This document shows positions 44,856-52,512 of a DNA stretch of 64,000 bases, piece after piece. The notes under the pieces were generated by a model that was given only the letters and a program-made list of their open reading frames with translations, searched no databases and was not told the DNA's origin. The position numbers and the translations under genes are program-made. The DNA is from Mitsuokella multacida DSM 20544 (GTDB taxonomy: Bacteria > Bacillota > Negativicutes > Selenomonadales > Selenomonadaceae). The DNA lies in the NCBI RefSeq assembly GCF_000155955.1, contig NZ_GG697141.2:62001-126000 (forward strand), in the 5' to 3' direction. Numbering within the stretch: position 1 is the first letter of the stretch; each line of letters begins with the position of its first letter.

Positions 44856-45048
44856 TAAGATTAGCTGCTTTGCAGATTGTGGCAGTGAGTGCCTTATAAT
44901 GCGTGTTCCGTATGATATTGCAGCCACGATGATGAAGAATATGCCTGAATCTGATGCTAAAAACCAACTCATAGAGCGTGCAAGGGTGGCTTCTAGGCGT
45001 TCAAAGATATTGAAATCGGCTCTCGATGAAATTTTTGAAAAAAAATAA
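44848..45048 (+). CDS. Small phage protein
   Basis: 66 residues (MYDKISCFADCGSECLIMRV...), overlapping the end of the PAPS-reductase-like gene. Basic C-terminal helix (RVASRRSKILKSAL). Unknown. Confidence 0.5.
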   Translation: MYDKISCFADCGSECLIMRVPYDIAATMMKNMPESDAKNQLIERARVASRRSKILKSALDEIFEKK

Positions 45049-45063
45049 AAAAAATTACAAAAC

Positions 45064-45115
45064 ACCGAACAATTACCCCCATTTTTATACATTATATATA
45101 GAGGGGTAATTTTAT
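45064..45115 (+). repeat. 52-bp promoter-like element, copy 2
   Basis: Near-identical to 42116-42167, again after an A-rich tract and with TATATA inside TACCCC/GGGGTA. Followed by a hairpin RNA rather than a gene. Confidence 0.7.
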
Positions 45116-45163
45116 ATGATTATCACTCGTAGACACGGTTCGCCTCCTTACCGTGTCTATTTT
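45116..45163 (+). ncRNA. Candidate small RNA with anti-SD loop
   Basis: TAGACACGGT (45130-45139) pairs perfectly with ACCGTGTCTA (45150-45159) around TCGCCTCCTT, and TTTT follows. A transcript from the element upstream would be only ~50 nt and end on this hairpin, exposing CCUCC, the complement of a ribosome site. Confidence 0.45.
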
Positions 45164-45229
45164 CATGTCCAAGAGGCATAGGTGGGAAACTATTGTACAC
45201 TCCCACCACCTACCGTCATAACGACGAAC

Positions 45230-45300
45230 ACGGTATATGGATTTCCCCTTTCGTTCATATGCCGTTACCATGGCAGGGACAAGGTTAATGCCTTGAATCT
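45230..45300 (+). ncRNA. Structured element related to 47054-47152
   Basis: ACGGTATATG (45230-45239) pairs with CATATGCCGT (45256-45265) around a pyrimidine-rich loop. TACCATGGCAGGGACAAGG and a CAAGG-TTAATG-CCTTG hairpin follow. The same order occurs at 47054-47152. Confidence 0.4.
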
Positions 45301-45340
45301 GCATTGAACGAGAATGGGGATGTGTAGAAAGGGAATTGAT

Positions 45341-45931
45341 ATGAATGAGAATTTTGGCGCGGTCGCTCATGTTGAATCTTACGGAGTGACCGTTAGTATT
45401 TATGGAACGTTACGGATGCCCTTTGTTAAGGCAATGGACTTAGCTGATTGGATTGACCATCGGTTAGGCCGTACAGAGGTCATGGTTGAGACGTTGGGTA
45501 TCAGTCCATATCGTGATGAAAACAATGAGCCGTATTATACATTGCGGACAGCTGCAAAAACAATCCTTGAATATTTCCCTAGAGGAAATGGCAAGGCTTT
45601 CCTTGATGTGATTCATCGGAAACTCAAGTACCTCAATGTACGTGATGGACGAGAGTATATGAATCATGTTGATGATGATAAGGTATTCTCCATGAATCAG
45701 TTTGCAGGAACTGTATGGAATAGATTCAGTATTGGACACAACAAGCTGTATCGTTGGATGGTGAATCATGGATATATCTATAAGACACCTGAGAACAAAT
45801 ACATGCCATATCAGCGTTACATTGACTATGGATGGTTTATTGTCAATCCGCTGAAAGACGATAGGTCCTATACGGAAATCACGAGTTTAGGATCGTTGGT
45901 GTTGATGGAATCTCTAGAGCGTCACAACTGA
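45341..45931 (+). CDS. KilAC-domain phage protein
   Basis: 196 residues from ATG 45341 (AAAGGGAATTGAT). An N-terminal Bro/Rha-like part (VTVSIYGTLRMPFVKAMDLADWI) precedes a KilAC/ANT domain (VFSMNQFAGTVWNRFSIGHNKLYRWMVNHGYIY). One of several related regulators in this phage. Its stop lies inside a terminator. Confidence 0.75.
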   Translation: MNENFGAVAHVESYGVTVSIYGTLRMPFVKAMDLADWIDHRLGRTEVMVETLGISPYRDENNEPYYTLRTAAKTILEYFPRGNGKAFLDVIHRKLKYLNVRDGREYMNHVDDDKVFSMNQFAGTVWNRFSIGHNKLYRWMVNHGYIYKTPENKYMPYQRYIDYGWFIVNPLKDDRSYTEITSLGSLVLMESLERHN

Positions 45932-45940
45932 CGCTCTTTT
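45916..45940 (+). terminator. Terminator overlapping the KilAC stop codon
   Basis: AGAGCGTCA/TGACGCTCT around CAAC-type loop, then TTTT. The stop TGA is part of the stem. Confidence 0.88.
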
Positions 45941-45947
45941 GTTTTAT

Positions 45948-45975
45948 AGGAGTGTAGCCAAGTGGCTATGTGTTA
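45948..45975 (+). tRNA. 5' part of a disrupted tRNA
   Basis: AGGAGTG-TA-GCCAAGTGGC reads as an acceptor strand, positions 8-9 and a D arm. The seven acceptor bases pair fully (one GT) with CACTTCT at 46826-46832, about 870 nt downstream beyond tRNA-Gln and an endonuclease gene. No local 3' half exists. Confidence 0.4.
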
Positions 45976-45991
45976 AAGATATGAATATTAT

Positions 45992-46066
45992 AGGGATATA
46001 GTTTAATGGTTAAAACGATTGACTTTGAATCAATAGATTTCAGTTCGATTCTGAATATCTCCGCCA
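45992..46066 (+). tRNA. tRNA-Gln (anticodon TTG)
   Basis: 75 nt with encoded CCA. D stem GTTT/AAAC, anticodon stem ATTGA/TCAAT with loop CTTTGAA (anticodon TTG), T stem TTCAG/CTGAA with loop TTCGATT, discriminator G. The acceptor stem has an A1-C72 mismatch and one GT pair. Confidence 0.85.
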
Positions 46067-46098
46067 TTGATATGTTTTTTAATACTTGGTGATGAATA

Positions 46099-46797
46099 TT
46101 GACAAAATACGATTATAGTAGAGAGAACTTAGCTAAAATAGTCTCTCAGTCTGAATCTATTTCTGATGTTGCAAGAGCCTTAGGAATGACTACGAAGGGT
46201 GCAAACCATAATACGTTAAAAAGAAAAATTAACGAATTTGATTTGGACACAAGTCATTTTAAAGGGAAAGGATGGAGCAAGGGCAGGAGCCTTGAAAAAG
46301 TACCTATAGAAGATTATTTAAATAATACCAGAAAAATATCTTCATGGAAATTAAAAAATAGACTTCTAGAAGAGCATTTGAAAGAAAATGTTTGTGAAAT
46401 ATGCGGCATATCAGAATGGAATGGAAAGCCAATTTCTTGTCAACTACACCATAAAGATGGAGATAATACTAATAATTCATTAGATAATCTACAAATGTTA
46501 TGCCCCAATTGCCATAGTCAAACAGATAATTTTGCAGGGAGGAAAAATCGTAAACATAGTGCGAGGAGACGTAAGCATATATCAAATATTGATAGAGCAC
46601 TAACAAAAGAAGAACGGAGTAAGATAAATCAACACCCTCGACTAGGGCTTAGACGGGTAGCTAGGCCAAGCTATTTACAATTTAAGAAAGAATTAACGGA
46701 ATTTAATAATAACTATTGTGCGATGGCAAGAAAGTATGGTATTTCTGATAGTGCTATAAGAAAGTGGGAGAAATCCTATAAAAAATATGGGGTTTAG
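46099..46797 (+). CDS. HNH homing endonuclease in the tRNA cluster
   Basis: 232 residues from TTG 46099. The central HNH: CEICG, LHHKDGDNTNNSLDNLQMLCPNCHSQT (~97-140). The N terminus has a resolvase-like HTH (ISDVARALGMTTKGANHNTLKRKI) and the C terminus another (NNYCAMARKYGISDSAIRKWEKSYKKYG). It is far more AT-rich than its neighbours, and its stop codon lies inside a tRNA 3' fragment, as expected for an inserted homing gene. Confidence 0.85.
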   Translation: MTKYDYSRENLAKIVSQSESISDVARALGMTTKGANHNTLKRKINEFDLDTSHFKGKGWSKGRSLEKVPIEDYLNNTRKISSWKLKNRLLEEHLKENVCEICGISEWNGKPISCQLHHKDGDNTNNSLDNLQMLCPNCHSQTDNFAGRKNRKHSARRRKHISNIDRALTKEERSKINQHPRLGLRRVARPSYLQFKKELTEFNNNYCAMARKYGISDSAIRKWEKSYKKYGV

Positions 46798-46836
46798 GTC
46801 CTGCATCCGTTGGTTCGAATCCAACCACTTCTGCCA
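46793..46836 (+). tRNA. 3' part of a disrupted tRNA
   Basis: TTTAGGT resembles a Leu(TAG)-type anticodon loop, followed by CCTGC, ATCC, T stem GTTGG/CCAAC with TTCGAAT, acceptor CACTTCT, G and CCA. The acceptor strand matches the 5' fragment at 45948-45954. No matching 5' anticodon strand is adjacent. Confidence 0.5.
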
Positions 46837-47257
46837 ATATGAAATTACATGAAATAGCCATCGGTATGTCTGTGAACAGAATCCGTAGAATGGGCGTTGG
46901 CATTCCTAGACCTTGCGGAGGGGTCTATAATATCTAACCGTAAATGTCATCGGGGTTTTCACAGGGATTCCGATGACTACATAGATTATTACACTGTATG
47001 CATAAAAGCATGGTTCGCTATGAGAATCATTGCTAACCCATATGGTGTTCATCACGGTGAGTCGGGGTAGCTCCCCATAGACAGGTTTCCATTCCTTCCC
47101 CTGTCAGCTCACCGTTATTTATGACAAGAACAAGGTTAACGCCTTGTGATTGCGAACATGATATGTGAAAGCTGAAAATTCAGCTGTAACCTATTTAGCT
47201 CGTCCGCAACAATGCGGAATCGAGTATCTGGGGTCGTAAGACGCGACCCCTGCTTAT
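46837..47257. other. Hairpin-rich non-coding segment between tRNAs
   Basis: Perfect hairpins: GTCATCGG/CCGATGAC (46946-46977), the three-way structure at 47054-47115, AGCTGAA/TTCAGCT (47170-47185), CTCG-CCGC/GCGG-CGAG (47199-47224) and GGGGTCG/CGACCCC (47230-47250). A 32-codon frame at 46839-46937 lacks a ribosome site. Confidence 0.55.
47054..47152 (+). ncRNA. Candidate three-way-junction RNA
   Basis: ACGGTGAG (47054-47061) pairs with CTCACCGT (47108-47115) and encloses two hairpins, GGGG/CCCC and ACAGG/CCTGT. TATTTATGACAAGAACAAGG and an ACAAGG/CCTTGT hairpin follow, in the same order as at 45230-45300. Confidence 0.4.
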
Positions 47258-47374
47258 GTCGTAGTAGCTCAAGGGATGGACATTCCATCTGTGGCGAGAG
47301 CAAAGGAGCATATGCTTAACGAGGTGCACATCGTTAATTAATCCTTGATACGGGTTCGAGTCCCGTCTATGGCT
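47258..47374 (+). tRNA. tRNA-like sequence with two extra hairpins
   Basis: Acceptor GTCGTAG/CTATGGC pairs throughout (two GT), T arm ACGGG-TTCGAGT-CCCGT is perfect, D stem GCTC/GAGC and anticodon stem AAGGA/TCCTT can form. The D loop carries an extra GATGGA/TCCATC hairpin and the anticodon loop a TTAACGA/TCGTTAA hairpin, making 117 nt. No CCA is encoded. No normal anticodon can be assigned. Confidence 0.4.
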
Positions 47375-47380
47375 TATTAT

Positions 47381-47455
47381 GCCAATGTGGCGCAATGGTA
47401 GCGCAGCGCACCTGTAATGCGAAGGTTGTCAGTTCAATCCTGACCATTGGCTCCA
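47381..47455 (+). tRNA. tRNA-Thr (anticodon TGT) with C33
   Basis: 75 nt with encoded CCA. Acceptor GCCAATG/CATTGGC, D stem GCGC/GCGC, anticodon loop CCTGTAA, T arm GTCAG-TTCAATC-CTGAC, discriminator T. Position 33 is C instead of the near-universal T, and pair 27-43 is G-A. Confidence 0.85.
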
Positions 47456-47487
47456 TTAAAAAACAATACACAGAAAGGGTTTATCAT

Positions 47488-47781
47488 ATGGATGACTACA
47501 GAGTACCAACGGATGAACAGGAGACAGTTATTCAATTTGACCGCAATGGCACGGTTTGCCATGTCTATACAACAGACCTCACTGTGATGACAAAGCTTGA
47601 TAAGAAATACAAGCGTGTCAAACAGGATTATGTTAATAGAAAGCCCATTGCGGCGTACTATGAGTTTGATAAGAGACTACTGTCGTTTCGCTCTAAGGTA
47701 ATGAAAAAGAATCTTTCCGATGAAGAAAAGAAAAAAGCTAGAGAACAATTAGCGAAGAACAGAAAAATGAAAGGAAAGTAA
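47488..47781 (+). CDS. Phage protein of unknown function
   Basis: 97 residues from ATG 47488 (AAAGGGTTTATC). First gene of the late region. TVIQFDRNGTVCHVYTTDLTVMTKLDKKYK and a strongly basic C terminus (KKKAREQLAKNRKMKGK). Unknown. Confidence 0.6.
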   Translation: MDDYRVPTDEQETVIQFDRNGTVCHVYTTDLTVMTKLDKKYKRVKQDYVNRKPIAAYYEFDKRLLSFRSKVMKKNLSDEEKKKAREQLAKNRKMKGK

Positions 47782-47884
47782 TTTCAATTCTATGTCAAAT
47801 TTTTAGGTAATACAACCTATATTTGCCTTGTCCTTCCGTTGGCCTATATAGTTAGACCTATTGGAAAAACAAGGAGGAATTTCT

Positions 47885-48532
47885 ATGGCAAACAAGCATC
47901 CAGTGCCACCACCACCGAGAATCAATCGAGCAGACCATCCGCATTTTGAATCTGCGGGTATGACATTGGTCGAACAGTACAACCTGACAAACCTTGTCCG
48001 TGAAAAGCGCATGCAGGGCATGAGTTACCGTGAGTTGACGGATTACATCAATAACACAAAGGGACTCATTCCGAACAACTATAAGATTTCACACAATTCT
48101 ATTGCGCGTTACTGTAGAGACCACGGACTTGGCGGGGATGTCTCTGAGCAATCCAATGATGAAGCTGTGAATGTATATAGAGAGAATTGTAAATCTCTCC
48201 ATGACATCAACACAGCTCTCGATATCATCTCTGTACAACTCGATGAAATGAATAAACAGGTTGGCAAGGGTTCCGTCAATGTAAAGGACCTGAGTGTCAT
48301 GATTAACTCGTTGGATAAGCTCACACTGCGCCGTCAAACGCTCACGGCATCCATCGGAGAGATGCAGGAGAAAGTATACAAATACGAGACGATCTCTCGT
48401 ATCATTGGCACAGTGATGGCAAAGGTATCTGTATGGATTACACCAGAACAGTATGAAGAACTCAAAGATATGCTTCGCCAGGACCCGATTCTCTGTGAAG
48501 CATTACGTGAAGTTGCACCATCTAACATTTAA
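47885..48532 (+). CDS. Terminase small subunit-like protein
   Basis: 215 residues from ATG 47885 (AAGGAGG). An HTH (MSYRELTDYINNTKGLIPNNYKISHNSIARY) is followed by a long helical region for oligomer formation. Size, fold pattern and position two genes before the large terminase support DNA recognition for packaging. Confidence 0.7.
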   Translation: MANKHPVPPPPRINRADHPHFESAGMTLVEQYNLTNLVREKRMQGMSYRELTDYINNTKGLIPNNYKISHNSIARYCRDHGLGGDVSEQSNDEAVNVYRENCKSLHDINTALDIISVQLDEMNKQVGKGSVNVKDLSVMINSLDKLTLRRQTLTASIGEMQEKVYKYETISRIIGTVMAKVSVWITPEQYEELKDMLRQDPILCEALREVAPSNI

Positions 48533-48543
48533 GGAGGATAACC

Positions 48544-48672
48544 ATGTCGATGGAAGAGAAGAACAGGCGCATGAACCATGTGAAGAAAGGCAAAGATGTT
48601 CGGCGTACCGTGAAGAATAGAGAGGATAAGAAATGGGCGAAAAAGGAAATCATGCAGTACAAGACACGGTGA
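48544..48672 (+). CDS. Tiny very basic phage protein
   Basis: 42 residues, AAGGAGG upstream; about 17 are Lys or Arg (KKGKDVRRTVKNREDKKWAKK). It overlaps the next gene by 40 nt. Unknown. Confidence 0.5.
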   Translation: MSMEEKNRRMNHVKKGKDVRRTVKNREDKKWAKKEIMQYKTR

Positions 48673-49538
48673 TTGTTGATGGAGATGTCTATATGGACAG
48701 CCGTGTGATTGCATGGGAGTTGCACCGCGCTCACAAGGATATCCTCGAAAAGGTACGTAGGTACACAACGGATTCCCTTGATTCTTACTATATAGACAAA
48801 CAAGGGAAAAGACGAACGTCATATCTTGTCTCTCGTGATGGTTTTATCTTGATGAATATACAAGGACGCGTCGATGAACGACTCAGGATTCTCCATCGTT
48901 ATGACATGGCTAAATCCGTAACAACTATTGATAAACAGCTCAATGCATTACGTCACGATCTTAATGAATCTGGTGTTGTCCGTCCATGGATTAATCCAAG
49001 GTATCAGCTTGATAATCTCAAGTCCATCTACAAGGATGTGACTGGTGATGATACGCCGAGAGGTTTCTATGATTCCATCGGTGATTGGATGGGTATCAAT
49101 GTACCCTATAGCCATCGTTTGAAAATCACTGTACGGGATTGGATTTTACAGAATATCCCGATTGAGAAAATCAAGGAATTCGTCACAGGTATTCAATCAC
49201 ACACCATTGTCCGTAGCGAACGAGGGCATTGGATTTGTCTTGGCGGATTCGACAACAACACCGTTGAATGGGACAAGATTGTCAATGAATTCCATGGAAA
49301 GTGCGCATACTGTGGCGAAGAGAAGCCATTGTTGCCAGAGCATATCATTCCGCAAACAGTGCTCAGTAAGGAGCATCCAGAGCTTGTCGATAGGATTCAG
49401 AATGTTGTTCCTAGCTGCTCTGATTGTAACCATAGCAAATTACGGTACAACTGGGAGCGATGGTTTAAGAGTCAACCATTCTATACAGAGTCCCGTTTCA
49501 ATGCGATAAAAAGACATATTAACAAATACAAGATGTAA
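48633..49538 (+). CDS. Rha-HNH endonuclease fusion next to terminase
   Basis: 301 residues. Residues ~15-95 form a Rha domain (SRVIAWELHRAHKDILEKVRRY, YLVSRDGFILMN). Residues ~215-280 form an HNH nuclease (CAYCGEEKPLLPEHIIPQTV, CSDCNHSK). HNH proteins beside terminase take part in cos cleavage in HK97-like phages; the Rha part is unusual in that role. Confidence 0.8.
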   Translation: MGEKGNHAVQDTVIVDGDVYMDSRVIAWELHRAHKDILEKVRRYTTDSLDSYYIDKQGKRRTSYLVSRDGFILMNIQGRVDERLRILHRYDMAKSVTTIDKQLNALRHDLNESGVVRPWINPRYQLDNLKSIYKDVTGDDTPRGFYDSIGDWMGINVPYSHRLKITVRDWILQNIPIEKIKEFVTGIQSHTIVRSERGHWICLGGFDNNTVEWDKIVNEFHGKCAYCGEEKPLLPEHIIPQTVLSKEHPELVDRIQNVVPSCSDCNHSKLRYNWERWFKSQPFYTESRFNAIKRHINKYKM

Positions 49539-49553
49539 GGGAGGTGTCAAAGA

Positions 49554-51209
49554 TTGTCCACTGATATTATGAAGGAAATCTTTGGTAATTCCCTTAGACG
49601 CACGGGAGAAAAAGAGACCCCTAAAGACCGAGCAGCGCACGACTTTCAGTTTTTCTGCGAGTATTATCTAGCTGATTACTTTACATCCCCATGGAGTGAA
49701 GCGTTCCACAAATGGCTTATACACAAATACGAAGACATCATCTTCAATCACAAGGATGAACAGAACAAGGTCTGCGTCTCGTCCCCACGAGGTCATGCTA
49801 AGTCAACCTTGTCATCTTTTGCGTTTGTCCTCTGGTGCGCGTTGTATGGCTATAAGAAGTTCATCGTTATCATCTCGGCAACGGCCATTGTTGCTAAACA
49901 GTTCATCCTGAATATCCGTGATGCGATTGAATTTAATCCATTGATTAAGCGTGATTTCGGCAGTCTCAAGAATGATAGTCTGTGGAACTCTCAGGAGCTG
50001 CTTCTTCGTACTGGTGCTTATATCATCTGTAAAGGCGCAAACGCACAGCTCCGTGGACTTCAGTTTGGCGGCACTCGTCCTGACCTGGCACTCCTTGATG
50101 ATATGGAGTCCCAGGAAGAAGTCGATAGTCCAACACAGGTTGATTCATTGGAACACTGGTTGACAGCAGATGTCATCCCGATGCTTTCCGTTGATGGAGA
50201 CGCGATCTTCATCGGAACGGTACTGAGTTACAACTCTGTTCTCTGGAGACTCCTGACAGAAGCAAGGTTTGCATCGTGGGAGCGCAAGAGATTCCAAGCA
50301 GTCATTGAATTTTCTCCGAGCAACCTTTGGGCTGAATGGGAAAGCATCATGACAGACCTGTCACGCGGTGACAATGCCTATCGAGAAGCCAAGAATTTTT
50401 ACAACGAACATAAAGAAGAGATGCTTGATGGTGCTAAAGTTCTTTGGCCTGACCAGAGAAAGGACCAGTACCTGTACCTCATGGAAAAGCGCTTGGAATC
50501 CGAGGAGTCCTTTGCTAGTGAGTATCAGAATGACCCGATGACAGAGAATCTTCGTGTATTCAAAACAGAGTGGCTTGAGAACAACTATTACGAGGAGACT
50601 CCTGATATCAAAGAGGTCAACATTGCGCTTGACCCTGCTGTCAGTACGTCCCGTACCGCAGACTATTCGGTCATCCTTGTATTAGGGCGAGGAACAGACA
50701 ATTACTTCTATGTACTTGAGTGCGATGCTCAGAAGAGAAGCGGCGACAAGCTCATTGATGATGCAAAGAAAATTATTGCAACATACTATAGATATCGTCC
50801 GAAGATTATCTGTGAGACCAATCAGTTTCAGGCATTCTTCTCGACAACATTACAAAAAGACTTGATTGACTCTGGTATTTATTTGGAATGGATTGATGTC
50901 ATGCATATGGGTAAAGATAAAAAGAAAACTCGTATCGAAAGCCTTGCGCCCCATATCCGTCAAGGCCACATCAAATTCAAGAAGGACCAGAGTTTGTTAC
51001 TATATCAGCTGCGTATGTACCCTAGGACTCATGATGATTGCCCTGATGCACTCCATATGGCAATCAGTCCAATGCTCGAATCGTCAATCGCCAAGTTCTC
51101 CTTTGGCAGTTTTGGCGGCAACACGACACACAACGAGAACGGCTCTAGGATGACCATAAGGCAGCTCGGTGAACAATTAAAGAAATGGGGAGGTGAAACT
51201 TACGAATAA
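49554..51209 (+). CDS. Terminase large subunit
   Basis: 551 residues from TTG 49554 (GGGAGGTGTC). ATPase: Walker A SSPRGHAKST (76-85), Walker B LALLDDMES (~178-186). The nuclease domain starts with ALDPAVSTSRTADYS and ends near DDCPDALHMA. It pumps DNA into the capsid and cuts it. Confidence 0.93.
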   Translation: MSTDIMKEIFGNSLRRTGEKETPKDRAAHDFQFFCEYYLADYFTSPWSEAFHKWLIHKYEDIIFNHKDEQNKVCVSSPRGHAKSTLSSFAFVLWCALYGYKKFIVIISATAIVAKQFILNIRDAIEFNPLIKRDFGSLKNDSLWNSQELLLRTGAYIICKGANAQLRGLQFGGTRPDLALLDDMESQEEVDSPTQVDSLEHWLTADVIPMLSVDGDAIFIGTVLSYNSVLWRLLTEARFASWERKRFQAVIEFSPSNLWAEWESIMTDLSRGDNAYREAKNFYNEHKEEMLDGAKVLWPDQRKDQYLYLMEKRLESEESFASEYQNDPMTENLRVFKTEWLENNYYEETPDIKEVNIALDPAVSTSRTADYSVILVLGRGTDNYFYVLECDAQKRSGDKLIDDAKKIIATYYRYRPKIICETNQFQAFFSTTLQKDLIDSGIYLEWIDVMHMGKDKKKTRIESLAPHIRQGHIKFKKDQSLLLYQLRMYPRTHDDCPDALHMAISPMLESSIAKFSFGSFGGNTTHNENGSRMTIRQLGEQLKKWGGETYE

Positions 51210-52512
51210 ATTACAGAGATTCCTTGCATCCAAGATTCCATCCATGAAACTCTTGTGGACTGACCGATATGGCATGAATATCCCAAATGAGAATAAGGCA
51301 CGGAAAATGACGTTACCTCCCCCAGACAAACGGAGACTCCGTAACCTCTCCCGTGAACCTATCGTGCGAAAAGCCATGAATATCATCAGTGATGCCGTGT
51401 CATCAATGCCATACACCATTGATGTGATTGCCCCAGGACGCAAGAAGTATGTCAAAGAGATTGCTGTGATTCAGAATATCATCGAGCATCCGAACGTCAT
51501 TGATAGTCGGCGCAGCTTCACGAAGAGAATCATGGACGATGCACTGGTCTTAGATGCGATGGTTGTTGAAGCGGCCAAAGGAAGTGACCGTAATCATCCC
51601 ATTTACCTTTACCCTGTAGATGCAGGGACAATCAAGCTGCTTGAACCATGGGATTACACGAATCCGCATGGATTCCGCTATGTACAGGACCAAGAGCATG
51701 GTGCTCAGAAGTTCACGGCAGACACGATCTTCTATGGCACTCGTCAGAATTTCACGGATACACACTATGGCTGTTCTCCTGTCCGCTATGCATACAAATA
51801 CATCAGTGATTACATTGAAGCCTGTGCAAGAGCTAACGATATTGCGACGAATACAACGTCGAGCTTTATTGTCGGACTCAAGGATGCAACTCCAGAGATG
51901 GTTGAGAAGTTCCGTGACTACATGACAAATGAGATTGAAGGTACAGGTCATATCCCTGTCGTTGGTGGTACGGATATTGATAGTAGGCAGATTCGTAGCA
52001 TCAACAAGGACAACCTTGGTATCGACTGGATTGACAGGCTGACAAAAATCATTGCTATGTCTTTCAGTATCCCTCCTGAAGAACTCGGTATTACCATTCA
52101 GAACGATAGAAGTACTGAAGATGACCGTGATAACTCCATGACAGAGGGTGCAATCAAACCATACGCCTATCTCCTTGAGGACTTGTATAACAACTACGTC
52201 ATTGCAAAGATGGGACTTGGTGGTGTACTAAAATTCCGATTCATCCATGAGGATAGTGAGAATCAGAAAACAGCAAAGAGTACACGGCTTGTCAATGAAT
52301 ATAAAGCTGACCTTATTACGGAGAATGAGTTCCGTACACTTTGCGGATACGAAGAGAGTCAGTCGAAATACGCCAATATGACACACGTTGAAAAGACAGC
52401 TAATCTCAATGTTGACCTTGGAATCGCAGGCGGTGGCGGCTTCAATGGTGTTGGTGATGTTAAGAATACAACAAAAGATGATGGTAGCAAGAAGGATGGT
52501 GATAGTGGTTGA
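51202..52512 (+). CDS. Portal protein
   Basis: About 436 residues. GTG 51193 overlaps the ribosome site GGGAGG itself; the codon 8 nt after the site is ACG 51202, so that is the better-placed start, with ATG 51244 as the conventional alternative. LRNLSREPIVRKAMNIISDAVSSMPY, GCSPVRYAYKYISD and GIDWIDRLTKIIAMSFSIPPEELG are typical of HK97-type portals. Confidence 0.85.
   Translation, partial: TNKLQRFLASKIPSMKLLWTDRYGMNIPNENKARKMTLPPPDKRRLRNLSREPIVRKAMNIISDAVSSMPYTIDVIAPGRKKYVKEIAVIQNIIEHPNVIDSRRSFTKRIMDDALVLDAMVVEAAKGSDRNHPIYLYPVDAGTIKLLEPWDYTNPHGFRYVQDQEHGAQKFTADTIFYGTRQNFTDTHYGCSPVRYAYKYISDYIEACARANDIATNTTSSFIVGLKDATPEMVEKFRDYMTNEIEGTGHIPVVGGTDIDSRQIRSINKDNLGIDWIDRLTKIIAMSFSIPPEELGITIQNDRSTEDDRDNSMTEGAIKPYAYLLEDLYNNYVIAKMGLGGVLKFRFIHEDSENQKTAKSTRLVNEYKADLITENEFRTLCGYEESQSKYANMTHVEKTANLNVDLGIAGGGGFNGVGDVKNTTKDDGSKKDGDSG

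Noticed and set aside
46839-46937. 32-codon frame after the tRNA 3' fragment
   Set aside because: It starts inside tRNA trailer sequence without a ribosome site.
47054-47115. Hammerhead ribozyme at the three-way junction
   Set aside because: The CUGAUGA and GAAA core elements are absent; only the overall shape is similar.
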